DNA of 64,000 nucleotides from CAZGNZ01 sp964527215 (GCA_964527215.1 CAZGNZ010000008.1:1-64000), one strand, 5' to 3'; positions 26,883-36,763 are shown, counted from the stretch's first letter. The notes: generated from the letters alone by a model not told the origin. Program-made: numbers and translations.

Positions 26883-27854
26883 TCAATGCAGCTTTTCCGA
26901 ACCACAGTCTTTCTGCCAGTCTTCAAGCCCTTTTTTCAGGGGGTACCGGATCTTGTAACCGATGGAGTTCAGGTTTTCTGCACCCATGTGGGTGGAATAG
27001 TACAGTTTCTGTATTCTGCGGTGATGCACTGGTGATTTCAGGAGACCAATATGGTTTAGGAATTCGAAAAAATATCCACCGGCCAGCGCAAGTGAATAGG
27101 GTACCTTGGGTATGATGCGGCGGAACTGAAAAACATCCATGAAGGCTTCACAGATTTCTCGAATGGTCCATTCTCCGGGATCCGCTCCGTTATAAACCTG
27201 ATACGGATGTGTGTCACCGGCAAGGAAATAGACAAGGTCTGCGACATCCTTCACATAGATACAGCCTTTCACCGTGCTGGACTTTCCTATATAAACGAAC
27301 AGGCCTTTCCGCAGTGCATAATACAATTTTGTGAAATTGCCGTTTTCACCCTTTCCGTACACCACCCCTGCACGGAGAATTCGTAAGCGCCGGTTCCCCT
27401 GTTTTGCCCAGCCGGATAAAATGAATTCCCCATGCAGTTTGGAGATTCCATAACCGGTATCGGGGGCAGTCAGTGAGTTTTCTGTCATCCGCTGCTCCCC
27501 TGCTCTGAAAACCATCATGGTGCTGATATATACAATATTCCTGATATCATGCAGGTCTGCCCAGCGGACAACCTGTTGGGTGCCTTCAGCATTGGTGGTA
27601 AAATATTCTTCCCATTCATATCCCGGTTCTTTGCAGAGTGCAGCAAGATGATAAATGACATCAATCCGAACATCGGGATTCCACTTCAGCGGTTGTCGAA
27701 TATCTGCGGAAATCCAGGTTAAATCGGGAAATTCTGCAGGCGGCGGCTTTAAGTCAATAACGTATACTTGATCATAGGCCTGCTTTGCCTTCAGCAGTGA
27801 AATCAGGTGGGTGCCAATGAAGCCGGAACCACCGGTGATTACGCAGGCACTCAT
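26883..27854 (-). CDS. NAD-dependent epimerase/dehydratase
   Basis: This 323-residue extended short-chain dehydrogenase has an N-terminal GGSGFIG (8-14), catalytic Tyr135/Lys139 (YGISK) and a Ser-rich STMMVF segment before it. The overall pattern resembles 3-beta-HSD/nucleotide-sugar 4-epimerase relatives, so it probably modifies a sugar nucleotide for the polysaccharide. The exact substrate is not deducible. It shares ATGA with the upstream glycosyltransferase gene and is the last gene of the MBOAT1 - SGNH1 - glycosyltransferase - epimerase operon. Confidence 0.85.
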   Translation of the reverse strand: MSACVITGGSGFIGTHLISLLKAKQAYDQVYVIDLKPPPAEFPDLTWISADIRQPLKWNPDVRIDVIYHLAALCKEPGYEWEEYFTTNAEGTQQVVRWADLHDIRNIVYISTMMVFRAGEQRMTENSLTAPDTGYGISKLHGEFILSGWAKQGNRRLRILRAGVVYGKGENGNFTKLYYALRKGLFVYIGKSSTVKGCIYVKDVADLVYFLAGDTHPYQVYNGADPGEWTIREICEAFMDVFQFRRIIPKVPYSLALAGGYFFEFLNHIGLLKSPVHHRRIQKLYYSTHMGAENLNSIGYKIRYPLKKGLEDWQKDCGSEKLH

Positions 27855-28990
27855 CGGGCTTCCTGTATTGGAATTCGGGTTTTGTATCTCTCATAATAAT
27901 TCTGAATGGTCTGCTGCAGCCGGGCTTTGAATCGATGAACATCAAACTGCATCGCGTGCTCCCGAATGCTGCGGGGATCAAACAGATTAATTCGATCTTC
28001 AAACTTCAGCACGGCCTCCTGAAGGCTTTCCGGAGTCTGTGCATCAAAGAACACACCGGTTTTGCCGTCAATGACGGTCTCCAGTGCGCCGCCTTTTCCA
28101 AATGCAATGACCGGCCGTCCCGATGCCATGGATTCAAGGGGAGTGATTCCGAAATCTTCCTCGGATGCAAAAACAAATGCCCGTGCCCTGCTGTACAACC
28201 CGGCGATGTCTTCATCCGGCAGCCGGCCCGTAAACTCAATATTCGGTCCTGCCATTGATTTCAGTTTGGCTTCTTCTGATCCGCCGCCTGTAATGATCAG
28301 CCTTCGTCCGTTTTTGTTGAATACCCTGATGATGAGATCCACCCGTTTGTACGGAACGAGCTCTGACAGGACATAGTAGTAATCATCCAGCTGAGAATCC
28401 GGTGAGATGGAAAACAAATCCCCGGACACCGGGGGCGGTATAACCACGGCATCCCGCCGGTAAAATTTGCGGATGCGCTTCTGAACATTGACGGAATTGG
28501 CTATGAAATAATCCACCCGGGAAGCGGTCTGAAAATCCCACATCCGTATCTGACCGGCAAACAGGTGCATGAAGGCCCGGGTCAGCAGTCCCGACTGCTG
28601 GTAGTATCCATGATACATATTCCAGATATAGCGCATGGGAGAATGACAGTAGCAGATATGACAGGTTTCCGGATTGGTCAGTACCCCCTTCACCGGACCT
28701 GATTCGCTGCTGATAACCAGATCATAGTTTCGAAGGTCAAAGCGTTCTACTGCTCTTGGGTACAGAGGCAGAAGCATGGTGTGATGATCCCGCGCTCCCG
28801 GAATTCTGTCCAGATAACTGGTAACAATGGGGTTATTGAATTTTTCAATGACGTCCGGACGGGCAAAAAGGGTAAAGATATCGCTTTCTGGAAACAAGTC
28901 GGCAAGCGACATCAAGACTCTTTCACCGCCTCTGATACTCATGAGCCAGTAGTGAATCAGTGCAATATGTTCAGGCAGGTGGGTATTCAT
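27851..28990 (-). CDS. GT4-family glycosyltransferase
   Basis: This 379-residue GT-B enzyme has the N-terminal RGGERVLMSLADLFPESDIFTLF segment common in GT4 enzymes of polysaccharide loci. The C-terminal donor site carries the GT4 EX7E-type region (SEEDFGITPLESMASGRPVIAFGKGG, about 280-305). It transfers a sugar from a nucleotide donor to a lipid-linked acceptor at the cytoplasmic membrane; the sugar is unknown. It overlaps the downstream epimerase by 4 bp and follows the SGNH1 gene by 39 bp. Confidence 0.9.
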   Translation of the reverse strand: MNTHLPEHIALIHYWLMSIRGGERVLMSLADLFPESDIFTLFARPDVIEKFNNPIVTSYLDRIPGARDHHTMLLPLYPRAVERFDLRNYDLVISSESGPVKGVLTNPETCHICYCHSPMRYIWNMYHGYYQQSGLLTRAFMHLFAGQIRMWDFQTASRVDYFIANSVNVQKRIRKFYRRDAVVIPPPVSGDLFSISPDSQLDDYYYVLSELVPYKRVDLIIRVFNKNGRRLIITGGGSEEAKLKSMAGPNIEFTGRLPDEDIAGLYSRARAFVFASEEDFGITPLESMASGRPVIAFGKGGALETVIDGKTGVFFDAQTPESLQEAVLKFEDRINLFDPRSIREHAMQFDVHRFKARLQQTIQNYYERYKTRIPIQEAR

Positions 28991-29029
28991 CTGATTCCGT
29001 TGAACTGCATCGCGCGGCAGTCAGGACGC

Positions 29030-30004
29030 CTACTGCAGCGGTGCTCCGATCTCCTGAAGCCGCTGCTTCATGAGATCACCAAATTTGACAGCCCCTTTCC
29101 GGTTGAGATGGGCCTGATCATGAAACAGGTGCCGCTCCTTTTCAAAATGCTCCCGGTAGTCAAACACATGAACACCGGGTCGATTTACGATATTTTCAAC
29201 CATCTGAAGGTCCTGATAATAATTGGGATAAATCTCGCTGACCCCATCAATATGCTCCCGTGCCATGGGAAACTTCAGCAGAATAATCTCTTTCTGATAT
29301 TCCAGGCAAAGGTTGATGGTCTCCTTGAAATAATGCACCAGAACAGGATCAAAAGCAACAGATTCCTTGAACAGTTTGTGCAGTTTGTCCATGGTATATT
29401 CATAGGGATCGTAAATTTTCGAAAAATCGCCGTCTTTGGGAGTAAATCCGTTCAGCTGCTGTACAACCTGTCCCCCCTTGAAAAATTTCCATCCGACATA
29501 TTCAAATAAAAATGCCCCGTTGTTGTAATATGAAAACAGATATGCTTCCACATACCGCATCAAGTATTTAAGGGGTTTGCCTGTGACCTGACCCAGTTCC
29601 CAGAAATTGACATACTTCGCCCAATAGGATGTCGGCTGGATATTATCAATCCGGAATGTGGCAAAGGAGGACAGATCATACGGAATGAACACATGGGTGA
29701 TATTCTCCCCCTGGGCACTGTTTTCCAGAATGTGCTTCAGTTTGTAAAAGGTTTGGATATAGCATTCCTTGGTGGACGCAAAATTAAATGTTCCGGGAAT
29801 CTGATCCGGATTCAACGCATTTTTCGTATGGGAATCACCAAAGAATACGAAATGCACCGGTTCTCCCAAATCATAAAAATACCGGTCATTTTTCAGGACG
29901 ATACTGTTACTCATGATAAACCGGTCGAACAGCCGGGAAACCGCAAAGCTGCAGAAGAGGAAAACAATTCCAAGCAATAGTAAACTTTTAACAAACTTCA
30001 GCAT
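29030..30004 (-). CDS. membrane-anchored SGNH-like acyltransfer partner 1
   Basis: This 324-residue protein has one N-terminal membrane segment (LLLLGIVFLFCSFAVS) and a large outer domain. A GDSH motif (56-59, Ser58) near the start and DQAHLN (Asp296/His299) near the end are the two halves of an SGNH/GDSL-type catalytic triad. It lies 6 bp downstream of an MBOAT gene. This arrangement recalls AlgI with AlgJ/AlgX, or DltB with DltD, where the MBOAT exports an acyl group and the SGNH protein places it on the polymer. Two paralogues with Ser at the same position are encoded at 36773 and 37771. Confidence 0.75.
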   Translation of the reverse strand: MLKFVKSLLLLGIVFLFCSFAVSRLFDRFIMSNSIVLKNDRYFYDLGEPVHFVFFGDSHTKNALNPDQIPGTFNFASTKECYIQTFYKLKHILENSAQGENITHVFIPYDLSSFATFRIDNIQPTSYWAKYVNFWELGQVTGKPLKYLMRYVEAYLFSYYNNGAFLFEYVGWKFFKGGQVVQQLNGFTPKDGDFSKIYDPYEYTMDKLHKLFKESVAFDPVLVHYFKETINLCLEYQKEIILLKFPMAREHIDGVSEIYPNYYQDLQMVENIVNRPGVHVFDYREHFEKERHLFHDQAHLNRKGAVKFGDLMKQRLQEIGAPLQ

Positions 30005-30010
30005 GGCAGC

Positions 30011-31441
30011 CTAAAACTGGAAGTAGTAGAATTCACGTTTCTCGAATGCACCGAAAATCAGGAAGCAGATAATCAGAATGATATAGATCGCCCAGCGCAG
30101 CGGCAGATTCAGGTGACCGATCTGCAGACCGTGATCCCTTTTTCTCTGAAACCATTCTGTTCCGATAATGACAAAACAGTAGAAGAGATCAATGATATAC
30201 TTCGTGTCCAGCCCGAATTCCCATGGTCTGAAAAAACCCTGAATATAATTGATTGAATCCGTGAGGGTTTCTGAACGCAGAAAAATCAGAGAAAAGGTAA
30301 TGGCGGAAAATGTACTCAGCATCTGCCGGAATTCTTTCAGGGTCGGAAAAATGCGGTCATGGGCCACCACATGCTCATATTTTTTCTGTTTTGTGATAAG
30401 CATGGATGGAATAAAATAAATTCCGTTGATGAATCCCCATGCAACGAAATGCCAGCTGGCGCCATGCCACAATCCGCTGATGGTAAATGTGGTTACAATA
30501 TTAAAAATCCGGCGCCCCAGACCAACCCGGCTGCCGCCCAGCGGAAAATAAATATAGTCGCGAAACCATGTTGACAGGGAAATATGCCACCGCCGCCAGT
30601 ATTCAACGATACTGCGGGAGAAAAACGGAAATGAGAAATTGCGCATCAGACTGAAGCCGAACAGCCGCGCGGTGCCGATGGCAATATCTGAGTACCCGGA
30701 AAAATCGCAGTACACCTGAACAGAAAACAGGAATATCCCCACCATCAGTGTAAATCCGTCCAGATTTTGATAGTTGGCGAATACCTGATCCACTTCCAGA
30801 CCGATATTGTCTGCCACAACCACTTTTTTCAAAAATCCCCAAAGCAGCTGCCGAAGACCGTCCTTGGCTTTCTGTACTTCAAACACGCGCTTCTTTTTGA
30901 ACTGGGGCAGCAGGTTCATGGCCCGTTCAATGGGTCCGGCAACCAGCTGCGGGAAAAAACTGACGAAGGCGAAAAAGGCAATTGGATCACGCGTGGCCTG
31001 AATCTTCCGGCGATAGATGTCAATGGTATAGCTTAGAGTCTGGAAAGTGTAAAAACTGATGCCCACCGGCAGGATAATCTTCAGCGATACATAATCCGCC
31101 TGAAATCCCATGGCATTGAACAGATTGACAAATGAACCGGCAAAGAAGTTAAAGTATTTAAAAAATCCCAGCAAACCCAGATTGGTTGCAAGACTGCAGG
31201 AAAGGAGGAGTTTTCGCCGGCGCTGATCGTTCGATCCTTCCAGAAGCTGACCGATGATAAAATCCACCAGCGAACTGATAAATATAAGAATCAGAAATCG
31301 GTAATCCCACCATCCGTAGAATACATACGAAGCAATGAGTATGAATAAATTCTGAATTCGAAGGGGAAGTTTCTGACCTGACCAATATATAATAAATACC
31401 AGCGGCAGAAATATGGCAAAAGGCAGAGAGTTAAAAATCAC
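30011..31441 (-). CDS. MBOAT O-acyltransferase 1 (AlgI family)
   Basis: This 476-residue polytopic membrane protein belongs to the AlgI/DltB branch: NLFILIASYVFYGWWDYRFL, GISFYTFQTLSYTIDIYR, QLVAGPIERA, and the two conserved histidines His286 (YWRRWH) and His326 (SGLWHGASWHF). MBOATs of this type move an acyl group across the inner membrane for O-acylation of exported polysaccharide. It starts with GTG at 31441. It heads the operon with SGNH1, a glycosyltransferase and an epimerase, and is closely similar to MBOAT2 at 35330, which shares most motifs at identical positions. Confidence 0.92.
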   Translation of the reverse strand: MIFNSLPFAIFLPLVFIIYWSGQKLPLRIQNLFILIASYVFYGWWDYRFLILIFISSLVDFIIGQLLEGSNDQRRRKLLLSCSLATNLGLLGFFKYFNFFAGSFVNLFNAMGFQADYVSLKIILPVGISFYTFQTLSYTIDIYRRKIQATRDPIAFFAFVSFFPQLVAGPIERAMNLLPQFKKKRVFEVQKAKDGLRQLLWGFLKKVVVADNIGLEVDQVFANYQNLDGFTLMVGIFLFSVQVYCDFSGYSDIAIGTARLFGFSLMRNFSFPFFSRSIVEYWRRWHISLSTWFRDYIYFPLGGSRVGLGRRIFNIVTTFTISGLWHGASWHFVAWGFINGIYFIPSMLITKQKKYEHVVAHDRIFPTLKEFRQMLSTFSAITFSLIFLRSETLTDSINYIQGFFRPWEFGLDTKYIIDLFYCFVIIGTEWFQRKRDHGLQIGHLNLPLRWAIYIILIICFLIFGAFEKREFYYFQF

Positions 31442-32002
31442 TTAAATTGTGCTCCAGTGGATCTGAATTCGATAAACAGGAATGTCATGCGGCTCGGGCT
31501 GTTCAGGTCTGTTGATTTTACTTATGGTAATGGTTAAATAAGTCAAAAGGGTTCAACATCCCAATATCTTGTTGATAATACATAAAGTTATCACGAACTG
31601 CAGAGAAGTTGAAAACCCTTTTCATCAAAATTTAAATAGGCATTCATATCCGCAACAAATAAAAAATCTCAATCAAACGGGAAAGTTGTTCCCTGTTCCT
31701 CTTGTGGATTTACAAAGCCGATGCTGTCAAGCTGCAGACTGCAGGAAACAGTGCTTCAGCAGACCGCCGCATTGTTTCGGGAATCCAAATCACATCGGTG
31801 GAAGATCAAACGTCCCATTTTGAAACTGCATGTTTTAAATTTTCCCGCTCCCGAATTGCTGCGCCGGGCACATTCACGTGCAGACTGATTGATGAATGAT
31901 GGATGCAAACCCGTTTTTCCGGTAAATTTATTCGGTTTCTGCAGCGAAAATTCCTGCCGGTTTCAGGCCGGCCATCTTTTAGTTTTTAAATCACGGATAC
32001 TC
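31442..32002. promoter_or_regulatory. divergent intergenic region between MBOAT1 and the thioesterase gene
   Basis: 561 bp without a convincing gene, between operons transcribed in opposite directions, so promoters for both should lie here. A small inverted repeat, TGATAA-N9-TTATCA (31573-31593), is present. An in-frame extension of the thioesterase frame to 31889 was rejected because its residues do not resemble the family. Confidence 0.4.
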
Positions 32003-32695
32003 ATGAGACTATTCTTTTTGCCATTTGGAGGCGGTGCCGGAATCGCCTATCGACCTCTGACTGATCTATTGAAAAACCGGGTACAGACCACCGCGCTTGA
32101 TTTACCGGGACACGGTTCCAGATTCTCGGAACCGCTTCTCACATCACTGGATGACATGACAGATGATTTATTCTCGAAAGTTATCGGTCATCTGGATGAG
32201 AAGTATGCTTTCTTCGGCCACAGTCTGGGAGGTTATTTGTCCTGTTTGCTGACACAGAAACTCCGGGATGCCGGACATCCGCTGCCGGAAGCCCTGTTTA
32301 TCAGCTCCACCACGGCTTTGTCCGTAAAAGCCCGGATTCGGGGATACCATATTCTCAGCCGGCCCGGACTGCTGGCAAAAATTCGTGAAATGGGCGGAAC
32401 CCCTCCCGGCTTTTTTCGCGAACCCGATCTGCAGGAGATGTTTTTACCTGTTTTCAGAGCGGATTTTCAGGCAGTTTCCCAATATGAACACGCACCCGTA
32501 AAAAAACTGGACATTCCCATCCTCCATTTCTGCGGAACAGATGAGAAACTCTCGGAAGAATCACTGTCCCCATGGCAGCTGGAAACGAATAAGGACGTTC
32601 GGTTTTACAGCTTTCCCGGCGGTCATTTCTACCTTTTTGAGCATGCAGAAAAGCTGACAGGCGTTATTGCAGACTTTTTGAATAAGTGTAAATAA
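32003..32695 (+). CDS. type II thioesterase (GrsT/RifR family)
   Basis: A 230-residue alpha/beta-hydrolase typical of polyketide and peptide synthase editing thioesterases: MRLFFLPFGGGAGIAYRPL at the start, nucleophile elbow FFGHSLGG (Ser74), then HFCGTDEKLSEE (Asp region) and GGHFYLFEH (His). These enzymes clear aberrant or stalled acyl groups from carrier proteins. They can also release products when the synthase has no thioesterase of its own, as is the case for the PKS at 38857. The ATG at 32003 gives the normal N-terminus. The next gene (phosphopantetheinyl transferase) starts 9 bp after its stop. Confidence 0.92.
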   Translation: MRLFFLPFGGGAGIAYRPLTDLLKNRVQTTALDLPGHGSRFSEPLLTSLDDMTDDLFSKVIGHLDEKYAFFGHSLGGYLSCLLTQKLRDAGHPLPEALFISSTTALSVKARIRGYHILSRPGLLAKIREMGGTPPGFFREPDLQEMFLPVFRADFQAVSQYEHAPVKKLDIPILHFCGTDEKLSEESLSPWQLETNKDVRFYSFPGGHFYLFEHAEKLTGVIADFLNKCK

Positions 32696-32704
32696 GAGGC
32701 CGAC

Positions 32705-33379
32705 ATGAGTGATACATCCGTGAAACAATTAAAAAACACCTATATCTACTATACCAATATTGAGGAAAACCAGGGACTGCGCGTTCGTACTGAAATCATT
32801 AAAAACCTGCCGTGTGCCATACTGGACCGACTGGAGCAGACGACCCATGAGGATTTGTATCTGCAGCGTTTGGCGGGCTGGCTGACTTTGCTGACGGGTC
32901 TTAATCGGCTGTCCATTGATGCCGGTCTGCTGGAAAAACTGCAGTTTTCTGATACCGGCAGACCTTACATTCAAAGCAACCCGGTTTATTTCAACATTTC
33001 CCATTCCGGAAAATTCGCCGGCTGTGCATTATCGCGGCATCATTCGGTTGGATTGGATATCGAAAGAATCCGGCCCGTGGCTCAGCTTGACCGCATTAAA
33101 TCCATGCTGAACATGCGCTCTGATGAACAGGTTCGTAAAATGGCCGACAAGCAGCTGAAGTTTTTTCAGCAGTGGACCCGAACAGAGAGCGTCATTAAAG
33201 CCCATGGAGGTGGTTTCTACATTGATGTAGGGAAGCTGGAATGGAAGGAAGATTCGGCAATGATTGAGGGCAGACGATATTTTCTGGCAGAATGGAAGCT
33301 GCACAGCGGTTACGTGGCACATGTGGCAGCAGCGGGAATCCGACCGGTGGTGGTTACGGAAGAGGTCAAGCTGGTGTAG
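32705..33379 (+). CDS. 4'-phosphopantetheinyl transferase (Sfp family)
   Basis: This 224-residue Sfp-type enzyme would load phosphopantetheine from CoA onto the carrier domains of the PKS. Motifs: NISHSG (97-102), VGLDIERI (115-122) with the magnesium-binding Asp/Glu, and QQWTRTESVIKAHGGG (155-170). The last corresponds to the usual W..KE...K motif, but the Lys before Glu is Thr here. The final Lys165 is kept. It follows the type II thioesterase by 9 bp, the common pairing in polyketide clusters. Confidence 0.9.
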   Translation: MSDTSVKQLKNTYIYYTNIEENQGLRVRTEIIKNLPCAILDRLEQTTHEDLYLQRLAGWLTLLTGLNRLSIDAGLLEKLQFSDTGRPYIQSNPVYFNISHSGKFAGCALSRHHSVGLDIERIRPVAQLDRIKSMLNMRSDEQVRKMADKQLKFFQQWTRTESVIKAHGGGFYIDVGKLEWKEDSAMIEGRRYFLAEWKLHSGYVAHVAAAGIRPVVVTEEVKLV

Positions 33380-33783
33380 TATTGGATTGCCTTCACTTCA
33401 TGACCTGTAACGGCACACTGCACTGCTCGTGATGCCGGCGAATCAGCAGATACTTTTTCACCCGCAGGCATTTGCAATAAAATTTCCAGCAGTGTCCTGT
33501 AGGATTGCGCCAACCGTCCGCCGGCGATGATTTATCAATTCCTCATGAATCAATCAGGTTGGAGATATCTATATTTTCAACATTTTCCTCGAATACTTCT
33601 AACCCCGGAAAGAATTCGATTGAGGTATGGGTTTCTCACCCTGCAAGGATAACAACTGCACCGGCAGCTTTACGGAGCATGACCCCGGATTGAATGTTTT
33701 TTGTCCGTTGGGCGGCCCCCGGAAGCGGAAATATTTAAATGTATCCTGGAAAATGCCGACCCTTTCGGGATCTGCCGCCGGTT
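33380..33783. other. convergent intergenic gap
   Basis: About 400 bp between the converging ends of the phosphopantetheinyl transferase and hisC. Short frames on both strands have no recognisable protein pattern. No strong terminator hairpin with a T run was identified. Confidence 0.4.
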
Positions 33784-34893
33784 TTAACTGACCGCTCCGC
33801 ACTCCCTCAGCACCGGCTCAAGATGCCGGAACAAAGTATCCATTTCCGACGGTGTTCCCATGCTGATGCGAACGGCATGGGGAAAGCCAAACGCCGTCAG
33901 ATGACGGAGTATCACCCCCCGCTTCATCATTTCCTGCGCGATGCATCCTGCCCGATCCGGACCGTCAAACAGCATCGTAACAAAGTTGGTTGATGATGGA
34001 ATATATGTCACTCCCATCTGATCAAGACGCCCGGTCAGGCGGTCCATCTGGATATCATTGTTGGACAGCGTCTGTTTGATAAAATCGAAATCCTTCAGCG
34101 CTGCCAGACCCGCTGCCTGGGCAGCACCTGATGGTTCAAACGGCAGCCGGACTTTTTGCAGAATCTCAATCAGGGACGCTGCTCCCAGCCCATACCCCAC
34201 TCGGAATCCCGCCAATCCGTGGAGTTTGGAAAAGGTTCTCAGTACAATCAGGTTCGGACGCTCGATATCAAGGCAGGTATTGTAATCCGGATTTTTCCGG
34301 GCAAATTCAAAATACGCTTCATCCACGGCAATCAGGACATTTTCCGGAATCCGATCAATGAAATCCTGCATGGCGGCATATGAAAGACAGCTTCCGGTGG
34401 GATTGTCCGGATTTGCCACGTACACCAGCCGGGTCTGCGGTGTCAGGCGATCCAGAATTGCATCCAGATCGTATCCATAATCCTTCATCGGGACCCAGAC
34501 TGCACGGCATCCACATGATTTGGTCAGAACCTTAAAACCCAGGAATGTATTCTCAGCGGATATCACTTCCGCACCGGGTTTCAGGAATCCGCGCATCATG
34601 GCCAGCATGACCCCTTCACTGCCGCTGCTAAGCACAATGTTCTGCATTTCCAGACCCAGCATTTGGGCCAGTTTCTCACGCAGATAATGGCCGGCAACGT
34701 CCGGGTAAAGATGCTGCTCTGGCAGGGATTTCCGAACGGCGTCAAGCGCTGACGGTGCCGGTCCGAAAGGATTTTCATTGGATGCCAGCTTTACAACATC
34801 CGTTAATCCCAACTCACGCTGCACTTCCTCAATCGGTTTTCCTGGTTTATAGGAAACCATGGCATCAACATAATCAGGAACTTCTATATTCAT
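33784..34893 (-). CDS. hisC: histidinol-phosphate aminotransferase-like protein
   Basis: This 369-residue fold-type I aminotransferase has LASNENPFGPAP near the N-terminus, VANPDNPTGS, VDEAYFEF and the PLP lysine Lys223 in RTFSKLHGLAGFRVGYG. This is the HisC family pattern and length. In histidine biosynthesis it converts imidazole-acetol phosphate to histidinol phosphate. No other his genes are near; it stands alone, minus-strand, within the plus-strand polyketide island. It could be the cell's ordinary HisC placed here by chance, or an amino-acid or amino-sugar transaminase serving the cluster. Sequence alone cannot decide. Confidence 0.85.
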   Translation of the reverse strand: MNIEVPDYVDAMVSYKPGKPIEEVQRELGLTDVVKLASNENPFGPAPSALDAVRKSLPEQHLYPDVAGHYLREKLAQMLGLEMQNIVLSSGSEGVMLAMMRGFLKPGAEVISAENTFLGFKVLTKSCGCRAVWVPMKDYGYDLDAILDRLTPQTRLVYVANPDNPTGSCLSYAAMQDFIDRIPENVLIAVDEAYFEFARKNPDYNTCLDIERPNLIVLRTFSKLHGLAGFRVGYGLGAASLIEILQKVRLPFEPSGAAQAAGLAALKDFDFIKQTLSNNDIQMDRLTGRLDQMGVTYIPSSTNFVTMLFDGPDRAGCIAQEMMKRGVILRHLTAFGFPHAVRISMGTPSEMDTLFRHLEPVLRECGAVS

Positions 34894-35329
34894 TGTGTCA
34901 GTATCCCTGTTTTATGGTGTTTTAATAATTTTATGATCTGTGATGCGGATCACTCTGCACAGAGGTTGTCCAATGTCTGAAATCGACCCGTGGTCATCAG
35001 TCCTAATTTACGAATCCTGTTCAGAAGGTATGCCAAAAGAGTCTGCCAATACGATTCCCGTCAAATGATGATTGTGCCGATTGTCTGTGCCCGTTGATCA
35101 GCCGCAAACACGGCAGTATCCTCATCCGCGGCCGATACTCACCGCCCAAAACCGATTCGGCTTACCATTGGAAAGTTCAATTGCGAAAAAAACAGGCAGA
35201 TTAATATCACGCGGAATTATAAATTACCGGCCAAATTTTACTGACAACTGATTAATGTTGTTTTTCAAACGATTCCCTGGAAAATTAAACCTATTATTGC
35301 GACTGCTGCCGGTGCGGAGCTGAATTCTA
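34894..35329. promoter_or_regulatory. divergent intergenic region between hisC and MBOAT2
   Basis: 436 bp with no gene recognised, upstream of both hisC and the MBOAT2 - SGNH2 - SGNH3 run, so promoters for both are expected. A TTGCGA (35181-35186) followed at 15 bp by TAATAT is a weak sigma-70-like pair pointing toward MBOAT2. Confidence 0.35.
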
Positions 35330-36763
35330 TTGATTTTTAACTCGATCAATTTTGCCATCTTCCTGCCTATTGTTTTTGCCCTGTACTGGGCGCTGAACCG
35401 CGCGCCGCTGAAGCTGCAGAATTTATTTATCCTTAGCGCAAGTTATGTGTTTTACGGATGGTGGGATTATCGCTTTCTGGCCCTGATATTCATCAGCTCA
35501 CTGGCGGATTTCATTGTGGGTCAGAATATTGTAAAGGCCTCCCGGAAAAGTACTCGCAAAATCCTGCTGGGAATCAGTTTTTCCGTAAACCTGGGCATTC
35601 TCGGGTTTTTTAAATATTTTAACTTTTTTATCGAGTCGTTTGCCGATCTGCTGGGTCTGTTTGGATTTCATGCTGATTTCTTTACGCTGAACCTCATCCT
35701 CCCGGTGGGTATCAGCTTTTACACATTTCAAACCCTGTCATACAGCATAGATGTGTATCGCGGACGGGTGAAACCCACCAGGGATCCGTTTGCGTTCTTT
35801 GCCTTTGTGGGATTTTTTCCCCAACTGGTGGCAGGTCCCATTGAACGGGCTCATAATTTGCTGCCGCAGTTTCAGAAACGGCGGACATTTGATCTGGACA
35901 AGGCCCGGGACGGAACCCGACAGATGCTTTGGGGCTTTTTCAAAAAAATTGTGGTTGCCGACAACTGCGGTGCGCAGGTGGACCTGATCTATGCCAATTA
36001 TCCCGACATGAACGGTATCACCGTTGTCATCGGCACCCTTCTGATGATGTTTCAGTTTTACGGCGATTTTTCCGGATATTCCGACATCGCTATCGGCACA
36101 GCCCGGCTGTTCGGCTTCAGACTGACACAGAACTTTGCTTTTCCGTTCTATTCACGAAACACGGCGGAATTCTGGCGCCGCTGGCACATGACCATGATGA
36201 GCTGGTTCAGGGATTATGTTTTTATCCCAATGGCCGGGGATTTCAATAACAAATTCCGACTGGTATGGGTTTATCTGGTCACATTTTCTCTGGTCGGTCT
36301 CTGGCACGGTGCCAGCTGGAATTTTATTATCTGGGGATTTATCAACGGAGTGTACTTTATCCCGTCACTGCTTTTGTTTACAAGAGGAAAGCAAACACCG
36401 ATTGCAGCCCAGGGCAGATGGCGGCCGAATTTTACCGAAGTCCGGCAGATTGCCGTCACAATGTCCCTCATCGCGCTGACAGGTCTGATTTTCAGGGCCC
36501 AGAATATTGAACACATTCTGGGACTGCTTGGCAGAGTTGTATTCGGCAACAGTACATTCGGGATTGATGTATCACTGATGCTGCCCATCCTCTTCTCAGC
36601 TGCGCTGTACTGCTTTGAATGGTTTCAGCGGGATAAGCAGCACGGGCTGCAGATTGACCATTTTCCGATGGCCGTCAGATGGTCGGTTTATGTGGTCATC
36701 GGACTGGTGATTCTCACTTTTGGAGCCTTTAATCAAAATGAATTCATTTATTTCCAGTTTTAG
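35330..36763 (+). CDS. MBOAT O-acyltransferase 2 (AlgI family)
   Basis: This 477-residue polytopic membrane acyltransferase is clearly paralogous to MBOAT1: MIFNS.NFAIFLP start, SASYVFYGWWDYRFL, SFYTFQTLSYSIDVYR, QLVAGPIERAHNLLPQF, His286 (FWRRWH) and His326 (VGLWHGASWNF), all at the same positions. It starts with a TTG, which is supported by the start of its paralogue. It is followed within 10 bp by SGNH2 and then SGNH3. Divergence from MBOAT1 in the 300-320 loop (MAGDFNNKFR versus LGGSRVGLGR) may reflect a different acceptor or acyl group. Confidence 0.92.
   Translation: MIFNSINFAIFLPIVFALYWALNRAPLKLQNLFILSASYVFYGWWDYRFLALIFISSLADFIVGQNIVKASRKSTRKILLGISFSVNLGILGFFKYFNFFIESFADLLGLFGFHADFFTLNLILPVGISFYTFQTLSYSIDVYRGRVKPTRDPFAFFAFVGFFPQLVAGPIERAHNLLPQFQKRRTFDLDKARDGTRQMLWGFFKKIVVADNCGAQVDLIYANYPDMNGITVVIGTLLMMFQFYGDFSGYSDIAIGTARLFGFRLTQNFAFPFYSRNTAEFWRRWHMTMMSWFRDYVFIPMAGDFNNKFRLVWVYLVTFSLVGLWHGASWNFIIWGFINGVYFIPSLLLFTRGKQTPIAAQGRWRPNFTEVRQIAVTMSLIALTGLIFRAQNIEHILGLLGRVVFGNSTFGIDVSLMLPILFSAALYCFEWFQRDKQHGLQIDHFPMAVRWSVYVVIGLVILTFGAFNQNEFIYFQF

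Noticed and set aside
31889..32002. N-terminal extension of the type II thioesterase
   Set aside because: The 38 extra residues do not resemble the family, which begins at the MRLFFLPFGGGAG segment encoded from 32003.
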